64,000 nt of DNA, taken from Ifrita kowaldi. Taxonomy: Eukaryota; Chordata; Aves; Passeriformes; Cinclosomatidae. Each line of letters begins with the position of its first letter. Position 1 is the stretch's first letter. The position numbers and the translations under genes are program-made. Below, piece by piece: positions 1 to 13,168 of this stretch. Where the stretch lies: positions 372,001-436,000 of the forward strand of contig VZRS01001522.1 of the NCBI GenBank assembly GCA_013398055.1, given 5' to 3'. Under the pieces are notes generated by a model, which was given only the letters and a program-made list of their open reading frames with translations, was not told the origin of the DNA and did no database searches.

Positions 1-1
1 C

Positions 2-67
2 AGTGGAAAGTCTGAATGCAAAACATACCGTAGTAAAAATAGAGCGGCCGGGGAGCCCCGCCGGCAG
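2..67 (+). CDS. CORIN: Possible CORIN exon 1, 3' end (5' end outside window)
   Basis: A reading frame is open from the window edge to CAG at 65-67, followed by GT at 68. It ends in phase 0, as needed to join exon 2, which begins with codon GTC (Val). The last residues read RAAGEPRRQ, a loose match to the RRAGSPKP that precedes the equivalent junction in human corin. The CpG-rich setting suits a first exon. Against it, the donor (GTCCCG) is poor beyond the GT, no ATG is in view, and the next frame (ERPGSPAG) resembles the human tail equally well but does not end in the right phase. The true first exon could lie upstream or be alternative, since mouse corin has two. Tentative. Confidence 0.28.
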
Positions 68-140
68 GTCCCGGCGGCTCTCGGTGCCGCACCGGGCCCG
101 GCTCTCGCTGTCCCCTGGGCGCTCCCGTCAGCACTGAGAG
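45..140. promoter_or_regulatory. Edge of a CpG-rich patch (possible CORIN promoter CpG island)
   Basis: About a dozen CpG dinucleotides fall within roughly 90 bp, in a window that is otherwise AT-rich and CpG-poor. The patch stops abruptly near 140. It lies upstream of the first certain CORIN exon on the same strand, so it is plausibly the downstream edge of the promoter island, with the transcription start in or before it. No TATA box or clear GATA cluster is seen in the visible part. Confidence 0.45.
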
Positions 141-684
141 ATCTCCCCTGCTCCTAAATCTATGTACATTTTAATGTCCCAACGGTGAATGCTTTTCTCG
201 CTGTTAGATGGAAGCATAATTAATTTTTGCTGTGGAGCAGATAGTTCCCTTTCCAGGTAGAGTTTTTAATTCCGGCTTGTCTTTCTACCCAGCAAAGATG
301 AAAGAAATACGAATAATGGTTTAATATCCTAAGTGTAAAAATAATAATGAGATAACTGTCGAGCAAGAGCTTCTAATTTCAAAAAGAGATGAGAATGTTG
401 CTACCTCTGGAGTCTGAATTAGATTCCATCCTGTGCCTACCTTATGCAGACAACTGCTCCCCTGAAGGGACAGATCCTTGGCTACGGTTTCAAGCCATTA
501 TAATTTAAAGCAATGCTTGTAACTAAATTGTGCATATGTTACTTCTGGTTGTTTTACCTGCAAAATTTGAGTATGTGGAGGTTAAAGCCAGCAACACACA
601 CCAGAAAATACTGCCTGATGCTGTTTTGCTTCATCCTTCTGGTGCATCCGTGTCACAGTTCTTGGCCCTCAGTGCCCACTGGAG

Positions 685-1436
685 TGGTGGTGGGGTTGCC
701 TTGGCCCACAGTCAAGCACAGCATGGCCACTTGCTCTCTCCCTACCCCGTCCTGCGGGATGGGGGAGAAAACAGAAAGAATGAGAAAGCTCATGAGTAAT
801 GATAAATGCTAGGAGATCGCTTCCTGATTACCATCATGGACAAAACAGACTCGAGTGGAGTAAATTAGTTTATTACTGATTACATATTGACTGATTCAGA
901 TATTGTGGAACAAAAACAAACAAACAAAAGAAGCAAGCATTAAAACACTTCAGGAAAACACCTCTCATTCCCACTTCCCAGACTTAGCTTCACTCCAGAC
1001 TCCTTTCCTTCCCCCTTGTTATCACCACAGGTGGCACTCGGTCCCTTCATTGAGGCAATGAACAGCGCAGGGAAGGACTGTGCTTCTCTTCTACTTGTTT
1101 GTTCTTACTCATCCTCTGCTCCGGTGTGGATCCTCTGTGGGCTGCAGTCCTTTTGGGAGTATTTGCTCTGCCATGGAGCATGTACTTCTCTGACCTTGGT
1201 GTTGGCCCTGCTGTTTCTCACTCTTTTTCTGCTTCTCTGCCTGTGCGGTGTTTATGCCCTTTCTTACTATTTCACAGAGGCACCACCAGCTTGGCTGATG
1301 GGCTCAGCCGTGTCCTGTGGTGTGGGTCTAGGTGGAACTGGAGATATCTGGCACAAAACAGCTCCTGCTCTCTTCTCAAGGAGGCCAACCTTGCAGTCCC
1401 CCCACTGCCAGCAGCTTGCCACTTACATGGATGTCC
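685..1436. mobile_element. Old solitary LTR, avian ERVL-like family (degraded)
   Basis: The left end (GGTGGTGGGGTTGCC) resembles the start of the LTRs at 36674 and 58093. The interior carries the family's landmarks in order: a stretch with a reverse-complement polyadenylation signal (TTTATTAC near 870), CTGTGGGCTGCAGTCC, TGCTCTGCCATGGAGC, CTGTTTCTCAC, GGCTCAGCCGTGTCC, and CTCTTCTCAAGGAGGCC near the right end. Many substitutions and small deletions indicate age. There is no retroviral coding body next to it, so it is a solo LTR. The AATAAA on the complement suggests minus orientation, but boundaries and polarity are approximate. The open frames within it (for example 1016-1534 and 1099-1680) are by-products of its GC-rich sequence. 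Confidence 0.65.
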
Positions 1437-4203
1437 ATGTAATCGGGGCAGAAGTGGTGGCCAGAGTACTGACCAGAGCAGCAGTGTTGCCTCTGTGGTT
1501 CTCTGCTTCCCTGTCCCTCTTCCCTTATCCCTGAAGCATGAAGGGATGAAAAGAATCCAGCCATCCTTCAGCTCCTTTTCATCATCTCTGTCATTAGAGT
1601 GGAACCTTTGCAGCACCTGCTTGTTTGGGTGCCACACAGTTTACAGTTCTCTGGTTTTGTTGGAGTTGTTTCTAGCATAAGGTAGTTTTTTAGCACATTG
1701 CCCTCTAGAAAGTGAATAGAGGCTGAAGATCAGATACTGACAGAGCTGCTTTAGAATGGTGAAGTTTATGCTGTGATGGTTCAAGCCCTGCCCCTGGGGG
1801 ACAGCTCCTGTAAGTCTGTGGGAAAAAAGACTGTCAAGTTTCATCATTGCAGGTGCTCCTGTAATCTATTGCTCTGCCAGAATTCCAAGGCTAACTTTTT
1901 CTTGCAAAAGAAGTATTTTGTATATCGGACATTTAATTCATCTTCACCTAGTCCTTTAAGGAAAAGGAAGTGAAGGTAGAGTTTCCTTTTTTTAGGACTG
2001 CATGAGATTTCATCTACTCCCATTCACGTGTTGTAGTTCAGGGAGATTCCAACGTTCAGTGGATGGTGCTCTTGCTTTGGGACTGACTGGTGAGTGATTA
2101 TCAAAGACTGTCTTTTCCTTCTTCCCTTCCTAAAACCTGTAACAGTCTGTTCTGCCATATACAGAAGCCGGTGTTTTAAAAACTGATGTGCTAGAATCTT
2201 TCACAACTGATTTGTTTGATGCCAGAGAGATTTGACTTAGCAGTGATTTAACAGTAGTAGTAACTGCCCAGAGCAATTCCTATTACTGTTCATCACCTCA
2301 AAGAACTCCTAGTTTCAAAATAGCCTATACTGTCACTCCAATATTATTGAAAGTTACTTGGTAACATCACAGACTCAGGAAGCATTTCCTGAGGAAAGAG
2401 ACTCTCCTTTTCCCCCTTTTCTGCCTCTGAGTGAAGCAGTGAGAAATTGCATATGTGCTCCCTGCATTGTTCATCTCATTAGATTTCAGAAAACAGTCAG
2501 GTTGTTCTCTTGGAAACAAAAGCACTGGTAGGGTAGCATTGAGGAGTTTTCCATCCCACAGCTCTCAGTCCTGCAGCTCTGCAATAATGTAATAGTACAG
2601 CATATAGCTGCAATACACAATTATATCTTCTCCAGACTTCCATGGGACAGTGGAGCAACATGGAGATGTCTTCCATTGCTGCTGCTTTTGCTGTCAAATT
2701 TTTTGCTGGGTGGATTATTTTGCTTGTGCTAAAGTTGTCCTGAAACCAGTGGCACCTGGAGATTATAGAAGCAGCACATACTACAGTTCTCAGGCTTTTC
2801 CCAGCCTCCTGCATTTTCACATCTCCACGAAGAAACACAGACAGCTGAGCCCACCTTGCCTTAACAACCTGTGCATTTTTGCCACGACATAGTGTTGAGG
2901 GACAGATGTTGCTGAGAGATACTTTATTGCTTGAAATATGCTAGTTCTGTGCATCTGCAAATACTATCTAAATGGATAATATATCTGAAAGGATATTAGG
3001 AACTGTAGAGTAAGTAGCTATCTTTCTTCTTCTCTTTTTATTTTTTTCCTCACATTGCTTTTTGATACGTAGCATCTATGTAACAAAAGAATTTAACAGT
3101 AAATGCCTTTTCTAAAGCTTTGTTTTATCCCTGCTCAGCCATTTTAAGGGTGTTAGTTAAATAATTTGTAGTGCATGTAGACAAGTCTGGAAAGGAAGTC
3201 TGAAATGACGATTGAATGTGTTTAAAAGTTGTTAACAAATCTTTTTCCCTATAAAGTGAGAGATATGGAATAGCATTGATGGTAGTCTGGATGGTTTGAG
3301 AATCCAGACGGTTTACATTTGCTTTTTCTTGTCATAGATAGGATTATTCTATGACTCTTGAAGTTGTCCAAAGAAAATATGAATGGAAGGAAGCCTGACA
3401 TCTGCTCTAGGGATGGCAAATTGAATATTCCTAGCCATAAATACAGTAGGATTTTTCTTATTTGGCAAAATAGTTCACCAGATTGTTATTGTTTCAGTGA
3501 CTTAGATGAAAGTTTTTATCCCATAAATCTTTATATGATCTATATTTAGTATCGTATCAAAGTCAAATATATACACCAATGTAAGTGCCTTGTTAACCCA
3601 CTAAATCTTGAGTTTTCTGTATCAGCTCATTTTTTTTGCAAGTTCAGCAATATTGAATAGGTTTAATCTCTAGTCACCTCTCCAGTTATTTCGGTCATAA
3701 TGTCCTGGTAGTTTCAAAAAAATATCCTTCTCTTTCTTTATTGTCTTTTACTGAAGTAAAATGTTCAAAGATTATGTGTTTCTGAACAGAGTGGTATCCT
3801 ACTGAAAAACGAATGAGTCACCTCTAAATTTTTTAGGTAGTAGGCTATTGACCTTTGAGACGTTGTGTAAATCCATTTGCATCTTTGGGAGGAGGTCAAA
3901 TAAAAATCCAGCTATGCTGAAGAGATAAGCCTTTGCTTTGACACTAAATCATGTCCTTTTCTTTGATTAATATTGCTGTTGGCCTTATCTTGGTCCAAGG
4001 GTTAGTATCTTTTTATTCACAATTCAGAAAAAAGTCAGTAAAGTTAACATTATACATTCAGATCCTAAATTTTAATTTCTTCTAGGCAGATGTTTATAGT
4101 TTAAAAATAATTACACATTTTAGTGAAAAATTAATAAGAAATGCATGAAACATAAAGAGCCAAATGCTTCTAAGATGATTCCTGCAATTTTTTATCTTGC
4201 ATT

Positions 4204-4683
4204 CTAGTTTACCATCCAGTAAATGTAATCAAAAGCTTCTGGTTTTAAATGGGTTAAGGAATTGTATAATCTGCAATATGCATGGCACAGACATGATGTA
4301 CTGGTCACCTCCAAGTTCAGAGGGTTAAGCCAACTGATGAGGCATTGACAGGAAAAAAATGTATGTTCAATTATGAGCTCTAACTGCCTTGTGTGGGGTG
4401 GGGCTTCTGGTAGGATATCTGCACCGGCAGTGGGTGACTGATACACTGAATGGGAGCTACAGGGTAGGCAGGATTTCTTTTTGCCCTTTCTAGTTTTCCA
4501 GGCTTGAAAGATTCTTTTGAGAGGAGGTTTTCCTCTAAAAGTATCCCTCCACCACCTCAAAATGTTTTTGGTTTTTTTTCCAAATCTTTTTATTGTCAGA
4601 AAGTAGGCCACTAAGAAGTTTTTATGGGTTTTTTTATCATTTCCAATTTTTCTTTCTGGTGCTAATGGCTCTTCTTCAGTCAT
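4204..4683 (-). other. Unexplained 159-codon open frame in intron 1
   Basis: This is among the longest ATG-initiated open frames outside CORIN. It begins MTEEEPLAPERKIG, then has a lysine/arginine-rich middle including WWRDTFRGKPPLKRIF, then a less basic C-terminal half. I do not recognise a domain. Part of the basic composition comes from T-runs on the + strand (near 4569-4580 and 4627-4636) read as lysine codons. No promoter, intron structure or polyadenylation signal clearly belongs to it. In this much AT-rich DNA a frame of this length can occur by chance, so it is listed as an observation, not as a gene. Confidence 0.12.
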
Positions 4684-6149
4684 CTGCTCACTGAATTCCC
4701 AGCAAGGCAGGAACCTGAAGAGGGTACTGTGTTACTCCCTGCCTGCTGGGTTGTGATTCTCAGCAGTGTGTAGCCAGAGGGTTGCCATCACTGTGCAGTG
4801 TGCTTAGCTCAATGCGATGAACATCTGGGTAGTCAGGAAGGCATTAGAATAGTCTCTCTGTGTGTTCAGAAAAACAGCGCGGCACTGTGGAAACTTTCAT
4901 GAGTAATTTTTGCAAGCCATAGCAACTTAAAGAAAACTAATAACCCCTAGAGCATGAATTCTGCATTGGTTAAAGAGTGCTTTCCCCAAAATAATCTCCC
5001 ACTGCTTGCTGAAGTGGGCTGAATGCATGTTCGTGTTCTGGCACTGAGAAATATCGGATAATGCTAACCATAGTCTAATCCTTAAAATTAATGCCTTTCA
5101 TACACACATCAGTTTTTAAAAATATTTGCTATCTTCCATATGTTTACCAAACCTTGCTCATCTTATGAGGCATGGCAACATCACACATCTTTGCCACCAG
5201 CTGTGAGAAATAAAGAAGAGAGAGCTTAGAACTGTAGTAAATTTGCCATCAGCTGTACTATTTGCTAATCTGAACATTCTTGAAAATTCAGCAAAGTTCC
5301 ACTGTAAATGTGGGAAGTATCCCCATAGTAGTTGCATGTTTACATCAGTGAAATTCTAAATAATTGTAAATATGTACAATATGTAAGTAAATACATAAAC
5401 AATTAACATTTATGCCAAAGTGGAATCATTATTCATCAGCACTTCTCTTTAAAAATGAAGGAATCGCAACATATTGGAATTAAGAGTGATACTACTGTTG
5501 TCTAGTAATGATAAATATCCCTTTTTCCCCTGCCTTCTAATTCAAATTTGGAAGACTGATAGGTACTGACTGTACATGTTGCCTAATGGTATGTCTAATT
5601 CTTATCTGTAATGAGATGGAGAACAGTTATTGATATCACACATGGAATCCAAGAAAATCCTTTCTTTTCCACTTCCATCTTTTGTGTGAGATGTTAAGCA
5701 TATATTACTAACCTGTAATGGAGAATCAAGATCAATAGCTTGTCATTAACTTTCTGATTTCTAAATAAAATATTTTCAGGGAGACAAATTATTAAATTAT
5801 TTGTTTATTTTTATTTTGATATCAGATAGATGTTTTCCGAGGTGCCTTTATAATCCACTACATTGCCAGGATAGAACAGTGGATTCTTTTCCTAAAGAAC
5901 TAGATGAAATGGGAATAAACTCAGAACTCCAAATTGCCTGGCTGCAGTGCCTATGTCTGAACGGCCAACTTGTTTCTACCTCCCTCAAAGCCTTCAGAAA
6001 GGGAAGAATGAATTATGAAAGAGAAGTTGCACCAAAAGCAGGCTCTCTTAATTGCGCATACATTGTAAAGACAATAACTTGGGTTCTGGCAACACCACCA
6101 GCAGCACAGCGTTCATCTGTCATCCCAGATAAAAGCAGATTTGGAAGTG

Positions 6150-6480
6150 TGTGTTGGTGGCCCTGACAGCTGCTCGTACCTCAGCTAGAAATGCAGAGAG
6201 AGGGCAGCTTGTGCATGAGGTACCTGCAGTCATGCTGGACAGCCCAGCAGGCACACGCCAGAGGAGGTCTGGCTTGGCAGGTGGCAGCGAAGGGTCTCCC
6301 ACACGCAGGGAAGTGGAACACCAGAGGTGTGCCTTTGGATTTGGTCTCAGCAAACTTTCTGCTGGCTCGCTCACACCAAAGCTGGAGCTGCACAAGAACA
6401 GTGTTGTCACTGAACGTGGCGAGACATACCTGAATGTCACCTTGTCCCTTCTGAGCTTCTCCTGCGTATCTCCTTGATTT
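6150..6480. other. GC-richer block in intron 1, nature unknown
   Basis: The base composition rises clearly against the flanks, and open frames of 70-123 codons run through it on both strands in several frames (6120-6491 minus, 6151-6477 plus, 6181-6393 minus, 6191-6433 plus). None resembles a protein I know, and simultaneous openness in several frames reflects low stop-codon density, not coding. It could be a diverged transposon piece or a regulatory element. I cannot assign it. Confidence 0.3.
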
Positions 6481-9400
6481 CTCAGTTCCAAAATTGTTTC
6501 AGTGGCTCACAAAACTGCTGACATTTTCAAGAGTTTAAAACCTCAAATTTGTGCAACAGAAATGAAGGAAAGAATATCACACAAACATTTGTAAATCCGA
6601 ATTGGTGACTGACTTCTGGTGATGCCCAATTTGGATTTTTGCAGCACTGTTTCTCAAACTGGATTAAAAACAGCTTGAAAAGTCTCCTGAACAGAAGTGG
6701 ACAGTGGGTCTCTGTGGAAGTCTGAAAGGCAAAAGATCACCTTATTTTACACCTTGCATGTTCTTCAACACAGATGAAACATCACTGACACAGTTACACT
6801 TTACTTATTTTAAGTGGAAATGTACATCAGGAAGATTAAATGTGTCTCAGGTTTATGCTTCAATCAAAAGTGTCTAGCACCAACCAAACACTTATTTTGG
6901 AAAGATATGACCAGCTTTATATGACATGCCCCTTAATGGATTATTGTGTATTTCAGATTGATTAATTTCATGGCAGGGAAAGGAGGTCTGATCATCAAAA
7001 TGAACTTCTAACGAATTGTGTCAGCAATCTGTAATTTTTCTTAGGATATGGAATTCCCTGGGAGATGTTACAAGATTACAGTGAACTTGAACTATCAGGA
7101 AAATAGTGCATTTCATTGGCAAATAACAATTATATGATAATAACATGCTTTTCATGTTTGCCAATTCGCTGTGTGAAAAGGGTTGGTTGTTTGGGTTTTT
7201 TCCTGCCTTGCTGTATGAAAAGGTGTTTGGGGGTATTTTGCTACTTTGCTGCACGAGAAGTTCTTTTCCATTTAGAAGTTTTCTAAATGGCACCATTTCC
7301 ATTTAGAATAACTATGACACTTCTGTTCTCCTATTTGTGTACACTAGAATTTGGGTATTCGGTATTTGCAGACAAAAGCTGCTTAGCATCCAGTTTCTTA
7401 TGCCACCTTAACATTCATTCTTCAGGATTCATTTTAGTTTGGTTCTCTAATTCCTCTAACACTGAAAATGAAACATTTTGCAGCTTTTTGCCTGTTTGTG
7501 TTTTTAGCATGTGACTTTTTACCTTTGGAGGATTTATCTTACACCTTCTACTTGTTACAATGACTATTAAAGTATGGTGCTATATTTTTTTGACAATAAA
7601 GTAGTCAAATGGAGGTGCATTACTGACTCCTAATGTTGATGTAAACAGGACAGAACTGATAAAAAATGTAGACCATTTTCAGCTTCTGTTGCTCATTACC
7701 AGGCATTTGAATATTATGAGTTGAATAGAAAAGGCTGTAAGAATTAGTATGGTTAAATTTATATTTATATGGTCTTTTGTGCTTAAACATTGACACTTCA
7801 CGTGTTCAGTTTTTGCTCTGTAGCCATAACAAGTGGGAACCATCTTCCTTTAATGGCAAAGGGAAAGCTATAATGGCTGGTATGGTCATGTCAGTCCAGT
7901 ACCTAGAGATTTAAGACCAGCATCATAAGAGCAGGTGAAATCACAGGAGCTGACAACTGAGCACTGCTTCAGCATTAGAAGAGGAACAATATCAAGGATA
8001 TGGAAAGAACTACAGATCGTTTTTGTAATCTTACATATTTATTGCTTGGCTGGATAGCAGATTCCTCAATGGCATTATGAGGACTTCTAAAAGGTCACCG
8101 GTTTACTGCCCCCTAATGACATTCTTTCTGCATTTCATGGTAGTACTTCTTTCCAGAAAAACCACTACACAACGCTTTGGTGTATGGCTTGCTCAAGATA
8201 TATTAATGCTTCTGATCTAAGAGGTGTCTTCTACATTTCTGTGTAGAGACCCATAATGCACAGAAGATACTGACAGTTGGCAATTAGCCCTAATGGTACT
8301 TCTTTATTGGGAGAACATCTGTTAGTTCTGTGGTGACAACAGCAGGAGATATTTTTGTCGAGTGCTTATACAATGTTTCAGGCTGTTTTATAGACTAAGA
8401 ACTTAGATACTTTTAATATCTAAAAGGAAAATTGCATGCTACCATAGACTTTTCACCCATAAATCTTAATGTAATCTGTCATTTCTCTGCTTTAATATGA
8501 CAGGCATGTTATTTAACTGACAGCCATGAGATGAGATCAGATTCTTTCCACGTCTTGCAGAAAATAAGCTATGAATTTTGGTCCAATGAATTTTTAGTCT
8601 TTTTGTAGTCAGATGGGACTACACACTTTTTTCCATCTTACTTTTTTTCTGCCTCTGTGGTTCCAGAAAATAAACTGAGCAGTCTGATCCAGCAGTGCTA
8701 GATAAACGTAGAATTTTTCAAAAACCTGTACTGAAATTAGCTCAGAATTTCTTTTTAGTCTATTTCCTTTATTGCAGTCATTACTGAAAGAATGCCACTC
8801 AGATAAGCAGTGGCTAATGTAATTTCGTTAGGGACAGAAATTTTTAGCTGTCAGAAGAAATTATCTGATGTTTTTAGGCACCCTCTCTTCTGACTATATT
8901 CTTGTTAAATACAAAACCTGTTTGTATTACAAGCAAGTGACTTCTTGCCTTAAAAAACAAACACCCATATTTTCTAACTGTAGTGCACATAGTACTGAAC
9001 TCAGAAAAATATTTCTTAAATTGAGTTTTCTAACAACAGTGGTAGGAAGAGAACTTGCACCAGTATTCTTCAAGTATTGAGAATATGCTTTGGTCCAGTG
9101 CTATAGATTTTTGGCTAAATCAATTTTATGCAGAAATCTTTAGCATTCAGGGTTGATTTCTTTCAGTGGGCCCTCAAGGATTCTGCTTTTAAGTCTTCTT
9201 GTCCTTCCCTTGGAAAGGGAGATAAATATGTACCTACCAGGTACCTCAGTCTTACAGACTTAGAGAATGAGTCAGAGAATCTGTTAACTACACAGAGAGT
9301 TGAGGGAGACTGGTATCTTATCTCGGCCACTAACCTAAAAGCTTGAATTGAGCCAAGGAATAAGCATTTTGCACCCCTGTTTCCTTCTATAGGCCCATTT

Positions 9401-12400
9401 TTTATCTGAAGATTCCATTATTTATGTCTTTAGTCTATTATTTGTGCCTCTATTCCATTATTTATTAGAACTGAAAGAACAGAGTATGTCTGATGACTGT
9501 GCAGATACTAGAGCACTTTAAGCTGGTGCATGTGTTCTTTGTGTAATGCAATATTTGGTGGCAAGAGGAAAAGAAACACTATCAGGCAATATATAAACAG
9601 TAGGTGTAATGCATTCATGTTTTTCTATAGGACACTTTATTAAATTCTCATTGTTGATATAGGAACCAATAGCACTGTCTCTAGTTTTAGTTCATATTCA
9701 TCATAGAAATTGACAGAAAAAAACTCATGTAGGTGTTCAAGTGATGGAAAATGGTAAAATTGGGAAACTGGAAAAATTAAGCTTATGCTTGCATGGTCAC
9801 TGATGATGATTTAAACAGGTGTAGTGTTTTTCATGAGGTCTTTTCCTGTAGAAGGGAAAAATACCACATGCTATTTAGTTGCCTATAAATATTTATTTTG
9901 CTGTTCTACAGAACAAGCAAATCATGTTCTTAGAGAAGCATGTCTTTAACAATACAACATTCTTTTCTGGAGCAGCCACTGAAAGCAAATTTGGATACAA
10001 CAGCCCGTTTTAAAGTGTGGCAGTGAGTTGTCAATACGAAGACTTAGATTTATTGCTTTCAGGAGTGGACAAGAAAGAAAATGTTTGATGTTCTCATTTA
10101 GTATTGAATATTTATGTAAAGTAAGTAGTACTCACAATGCCAGTAGACTTTAGAAAACATTTCTCACAGAAACAGAGGACCACCAGAAGCTTACTGCTTT
10201 AATTGGCACACATTTAATGTTTCTGCTAGGTTAACACTAAGGCATATGTACAACAGTGGTGGTAACTGCTCTCAATTAAACACTTGTGCTTGAAATTATT
10301 AAGAACTCATGTACCTCCAGAATATTCAGTGTCACCCCCTTCTCACCAAAAGAGTCAAAAACTGATGATGAATATTATTTCTGAATGTTTTTTCAATTAT
10401 TTGAGAATAAAATTTTCTTCTTTCTTTCTCAGTGTTTACTCCTAAGACAAACTCTTTTGTGGAGTCATGGGTCAGAATTTACTTTGTATTACACTGGGTA
10501 GAGTTGGACACTGCTGCTTGGGACTTGCAAGAAGTGCATCTTGGTTGGGAGTCATTTCTTTAGGAAAATGAGCTGGATCTAAAGTTTTTTTGTCTTGAAG
10601 AAACTAAGAGTCAGCTCCTGAGTGCCCTCACCACTGGGCTGTGTAGTGATGGTCCTGCTTCTTGCTGTCTGGCCCAGAAGAACCAGGTTCTTTTTTACAG
10701 AATATCACTATTTCAAGGGATGGCATGCTCTGATTCAAGAGGATTCTGTGCTCATGTGGTTGTGGTAGTCTACTGAGTTGAAGATCTGATTTTTAACTTC
10801 TTCAGGCCAAAGAGGGTTTTGAACTCCATTGCCCTGTTTCCTGTGGGAGTGCTTCATCTACTGCACAGTTGTCTGTGCTTTCAGAAGTAGATATGGCAGT
10901 GTTTTGGGAGACCGGTGTTCATAGCAGAGTTGTGTTATTCCTCTGTTACCTGTGCTCAGAACTCACAAGGGGGCCTAACACAGGCTGTGCAAACCAAGGT
11001 TGTGGAATTCAGGGAAGCTTGCTATGAGTACAGCAGCTAAAGCTGCTGTATTCCAGCATTACCAGAGGCAAAATGTCAGGCAGACACTGAAGACTTCAAT
11101 ATGAAAATGTAGACAAGTGTGGACTGCAGGAAGTCAAACAGGTAATTGTCTAAATGTCACATGCATTGAGGTTCCTAATATTCACCTAAATCCTTAACTT
11201 TATCTGTGCCTGAATGTTTTAGATGTTACTTGTGGATAAGGGCAGTAATTAAGCTGAGGTATCGTGAAATCCTAGTTTGAAACATTTACAACTTCTGAAT
11301 AAGCTGTTGATTAAGAAAAACTTCTGACAATTAATTAACTCTCTCCAATACTATTTATATTTCTCTTGTGGAAAATGAGGGTAAGATTACAGACCTTGTC
11401 ATCTCACTCGGGCTATTTCAACAGACAGAGCTACCACTCTTTATTCTCATTCTGAGCTGGCTGTTTCAGATTTTCAGATAAATCCAACATCTTTAAGTTT
11501 ACTATCCTGCTTGCTAGATAAACCTAGTGGTAGGACTGCGTTGAGACTGAACCACTGGAACAGGAGGAAGATTATCAAGTGAGATACTGCTAGCAGCTCA
11601 CACTCTACCAGTACCATATGCATTTTCAGTGTTAATGTCTTTACTTTGAACAGTGGAAGTAGGAAAAGAAGTCAAATGAGGCACTGCACAGGACGAGTCT
11701 TAAAGTGACATGATGCTTAGCAGTGTCAGAAGAGATACATACAACTTCACAAATGCAGCTTTCTTCGTTTCTACTGTCTGTAGAAGGTCTGCAGTGTCCA
11801 GTAACCAGGGTTATCAGGAATAGTTGATAATTTTATTATCAGCTAGGAAAATTTCCTTCCAAGTAGTCTTTGTGCCATGCTGGAACAAGAGACATTGCAG
11901 AATGATGGAAAATTATTCTGCAAATCCTATTTATGCCTACAGGCTTCTCATTCAAGGCAGTAAATGGGCAGTGAGGCTTTGGGGTGGTATAAATCCAGTC
12001 TCTTTGCAGCAGTTCCTTAAGAAACAGCTCAACTTCTGTTTGTGCCAGTCAGTCTGATGACCCGCTCTTTACAGAAAGGCACGTTCAGCAGAGCCAGCTA
12101 GAGGGATAACCCACAGAGACTGGCATTTACAAGACTAATATTATTTATGTTGTAGACTTCAGCCTCTCGAGGCTCTTTGGGGAGAGGTTGTCAGGGTAAT
12201 GGATGCATTTACTCCTGTGTCCTGACACAACCAAGTTTGATGTGATTGATCGTCCTGACAAAGAGGATAAACTATTAGTCATCCTTTGGGAAGACACTGT
12301 CTGGAATTAATAAACCCATCATCCAATTTCACCTTATCGCAGGGAAAATTTTATTTATTAGTCAATTTCAAATAAAGGGCCATTGACTTCATAACAGTTT

Positions 12401-13168
12401 CAATCTCGCTATTAAATATTAATTTGTAATTTTGTTTCTGTTTCTGTTTAAAAAGTATGACATTTCTCCAGTATATGATATCATAATCTTGATGGAATTA
12501 GGTTTAAAAAATATAAAATACCTGCTTAGGCATTTGAAAGGGTTTGGATATTTGTAGTTTGTGCAGCTCAATTGAATTCAGAAAATAGTTTTTCTCTGTT
12601 CTTTTGTATTCCACTCACAGAACAGAAAATGTCATTTGCAAACTCTACAGAATACTGTGTTAAGTTATAATTTTATAAAGTACTTAAAAAAATCAGACAG
12701 CATTTTTGTGCATAATAAGTCTTCTATTGCCACCTAAAACAAAGATTATAATAGTGCCTTGGTTCCTTAATAAAAGAAACAAGAACATGAAGCTCTTGAA
12801 TAATTAGTAATGGATTATTTTTAATTATAAGATAATCTGTATTTACCCTTATTCCTTAAGTTTATTATGTATTTTACACTTTTTTCAAATTAAATGCCTA
12901 TCCAACTTGAGTTCATCAGAAATGCTTAGAAATTTCAATGAAGCTGTAAGTCTGAGGATATTGGGTAAAGGTAACTAAATTGTATGGATTGTGCTAGACA
13001 GTCCACCAGAAAGAAAATTTACACACAACTTGTTATTAAGAATCTATAAACCATTTACAGCATATATTTAAATCATGTAGCTGTGCAATAGGGAGGGAGG
13101 ACTGCTATTGGAAACACAGGAGTTACTGATGGACACCAGAATGCTAAAACTGCTTTTTTGTTTTTCAG

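Larger units (their letters stand above)
68..13168 (+). other. CORIN: CORIN intron 1 (if exon 1 ends at 67)
   Basis: About 13.1 kb of AT-rich sequence with no supportable gene. It ends in a strong pyrimidine tract and acceptor (TTTTTTGTTTTTCAG, ending at 13168). It contains an old ERVL-like LTR (685-1436), a GC-richer block at about 6150-6480 with open frames on both strands but no recognisable protein, and an unexplained antisense open frame at 4204-4683. A low-complexity CAAA-rich run lies near 910-930. From 1440 to 12060 I otherwise see only unique-looking intronic sequence. The stretch at about 12090-12420 looks less random and is treated separately. Confidence 0.6.

Noticed and set aside
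1016..1680. Overlapping open frames of 172 and 193 codons on + and 121 on -
   Set aside because: They lie mostly in the GC-rich degraded LTR and its edge, are open in several frames at once, and resemble no protein.
5801..6166. 121-codon + strand open frame in intron 1
   Set aside because: No similarity to a known family and no exon-like boundaries. It runs into the unassigned GC-richer block.
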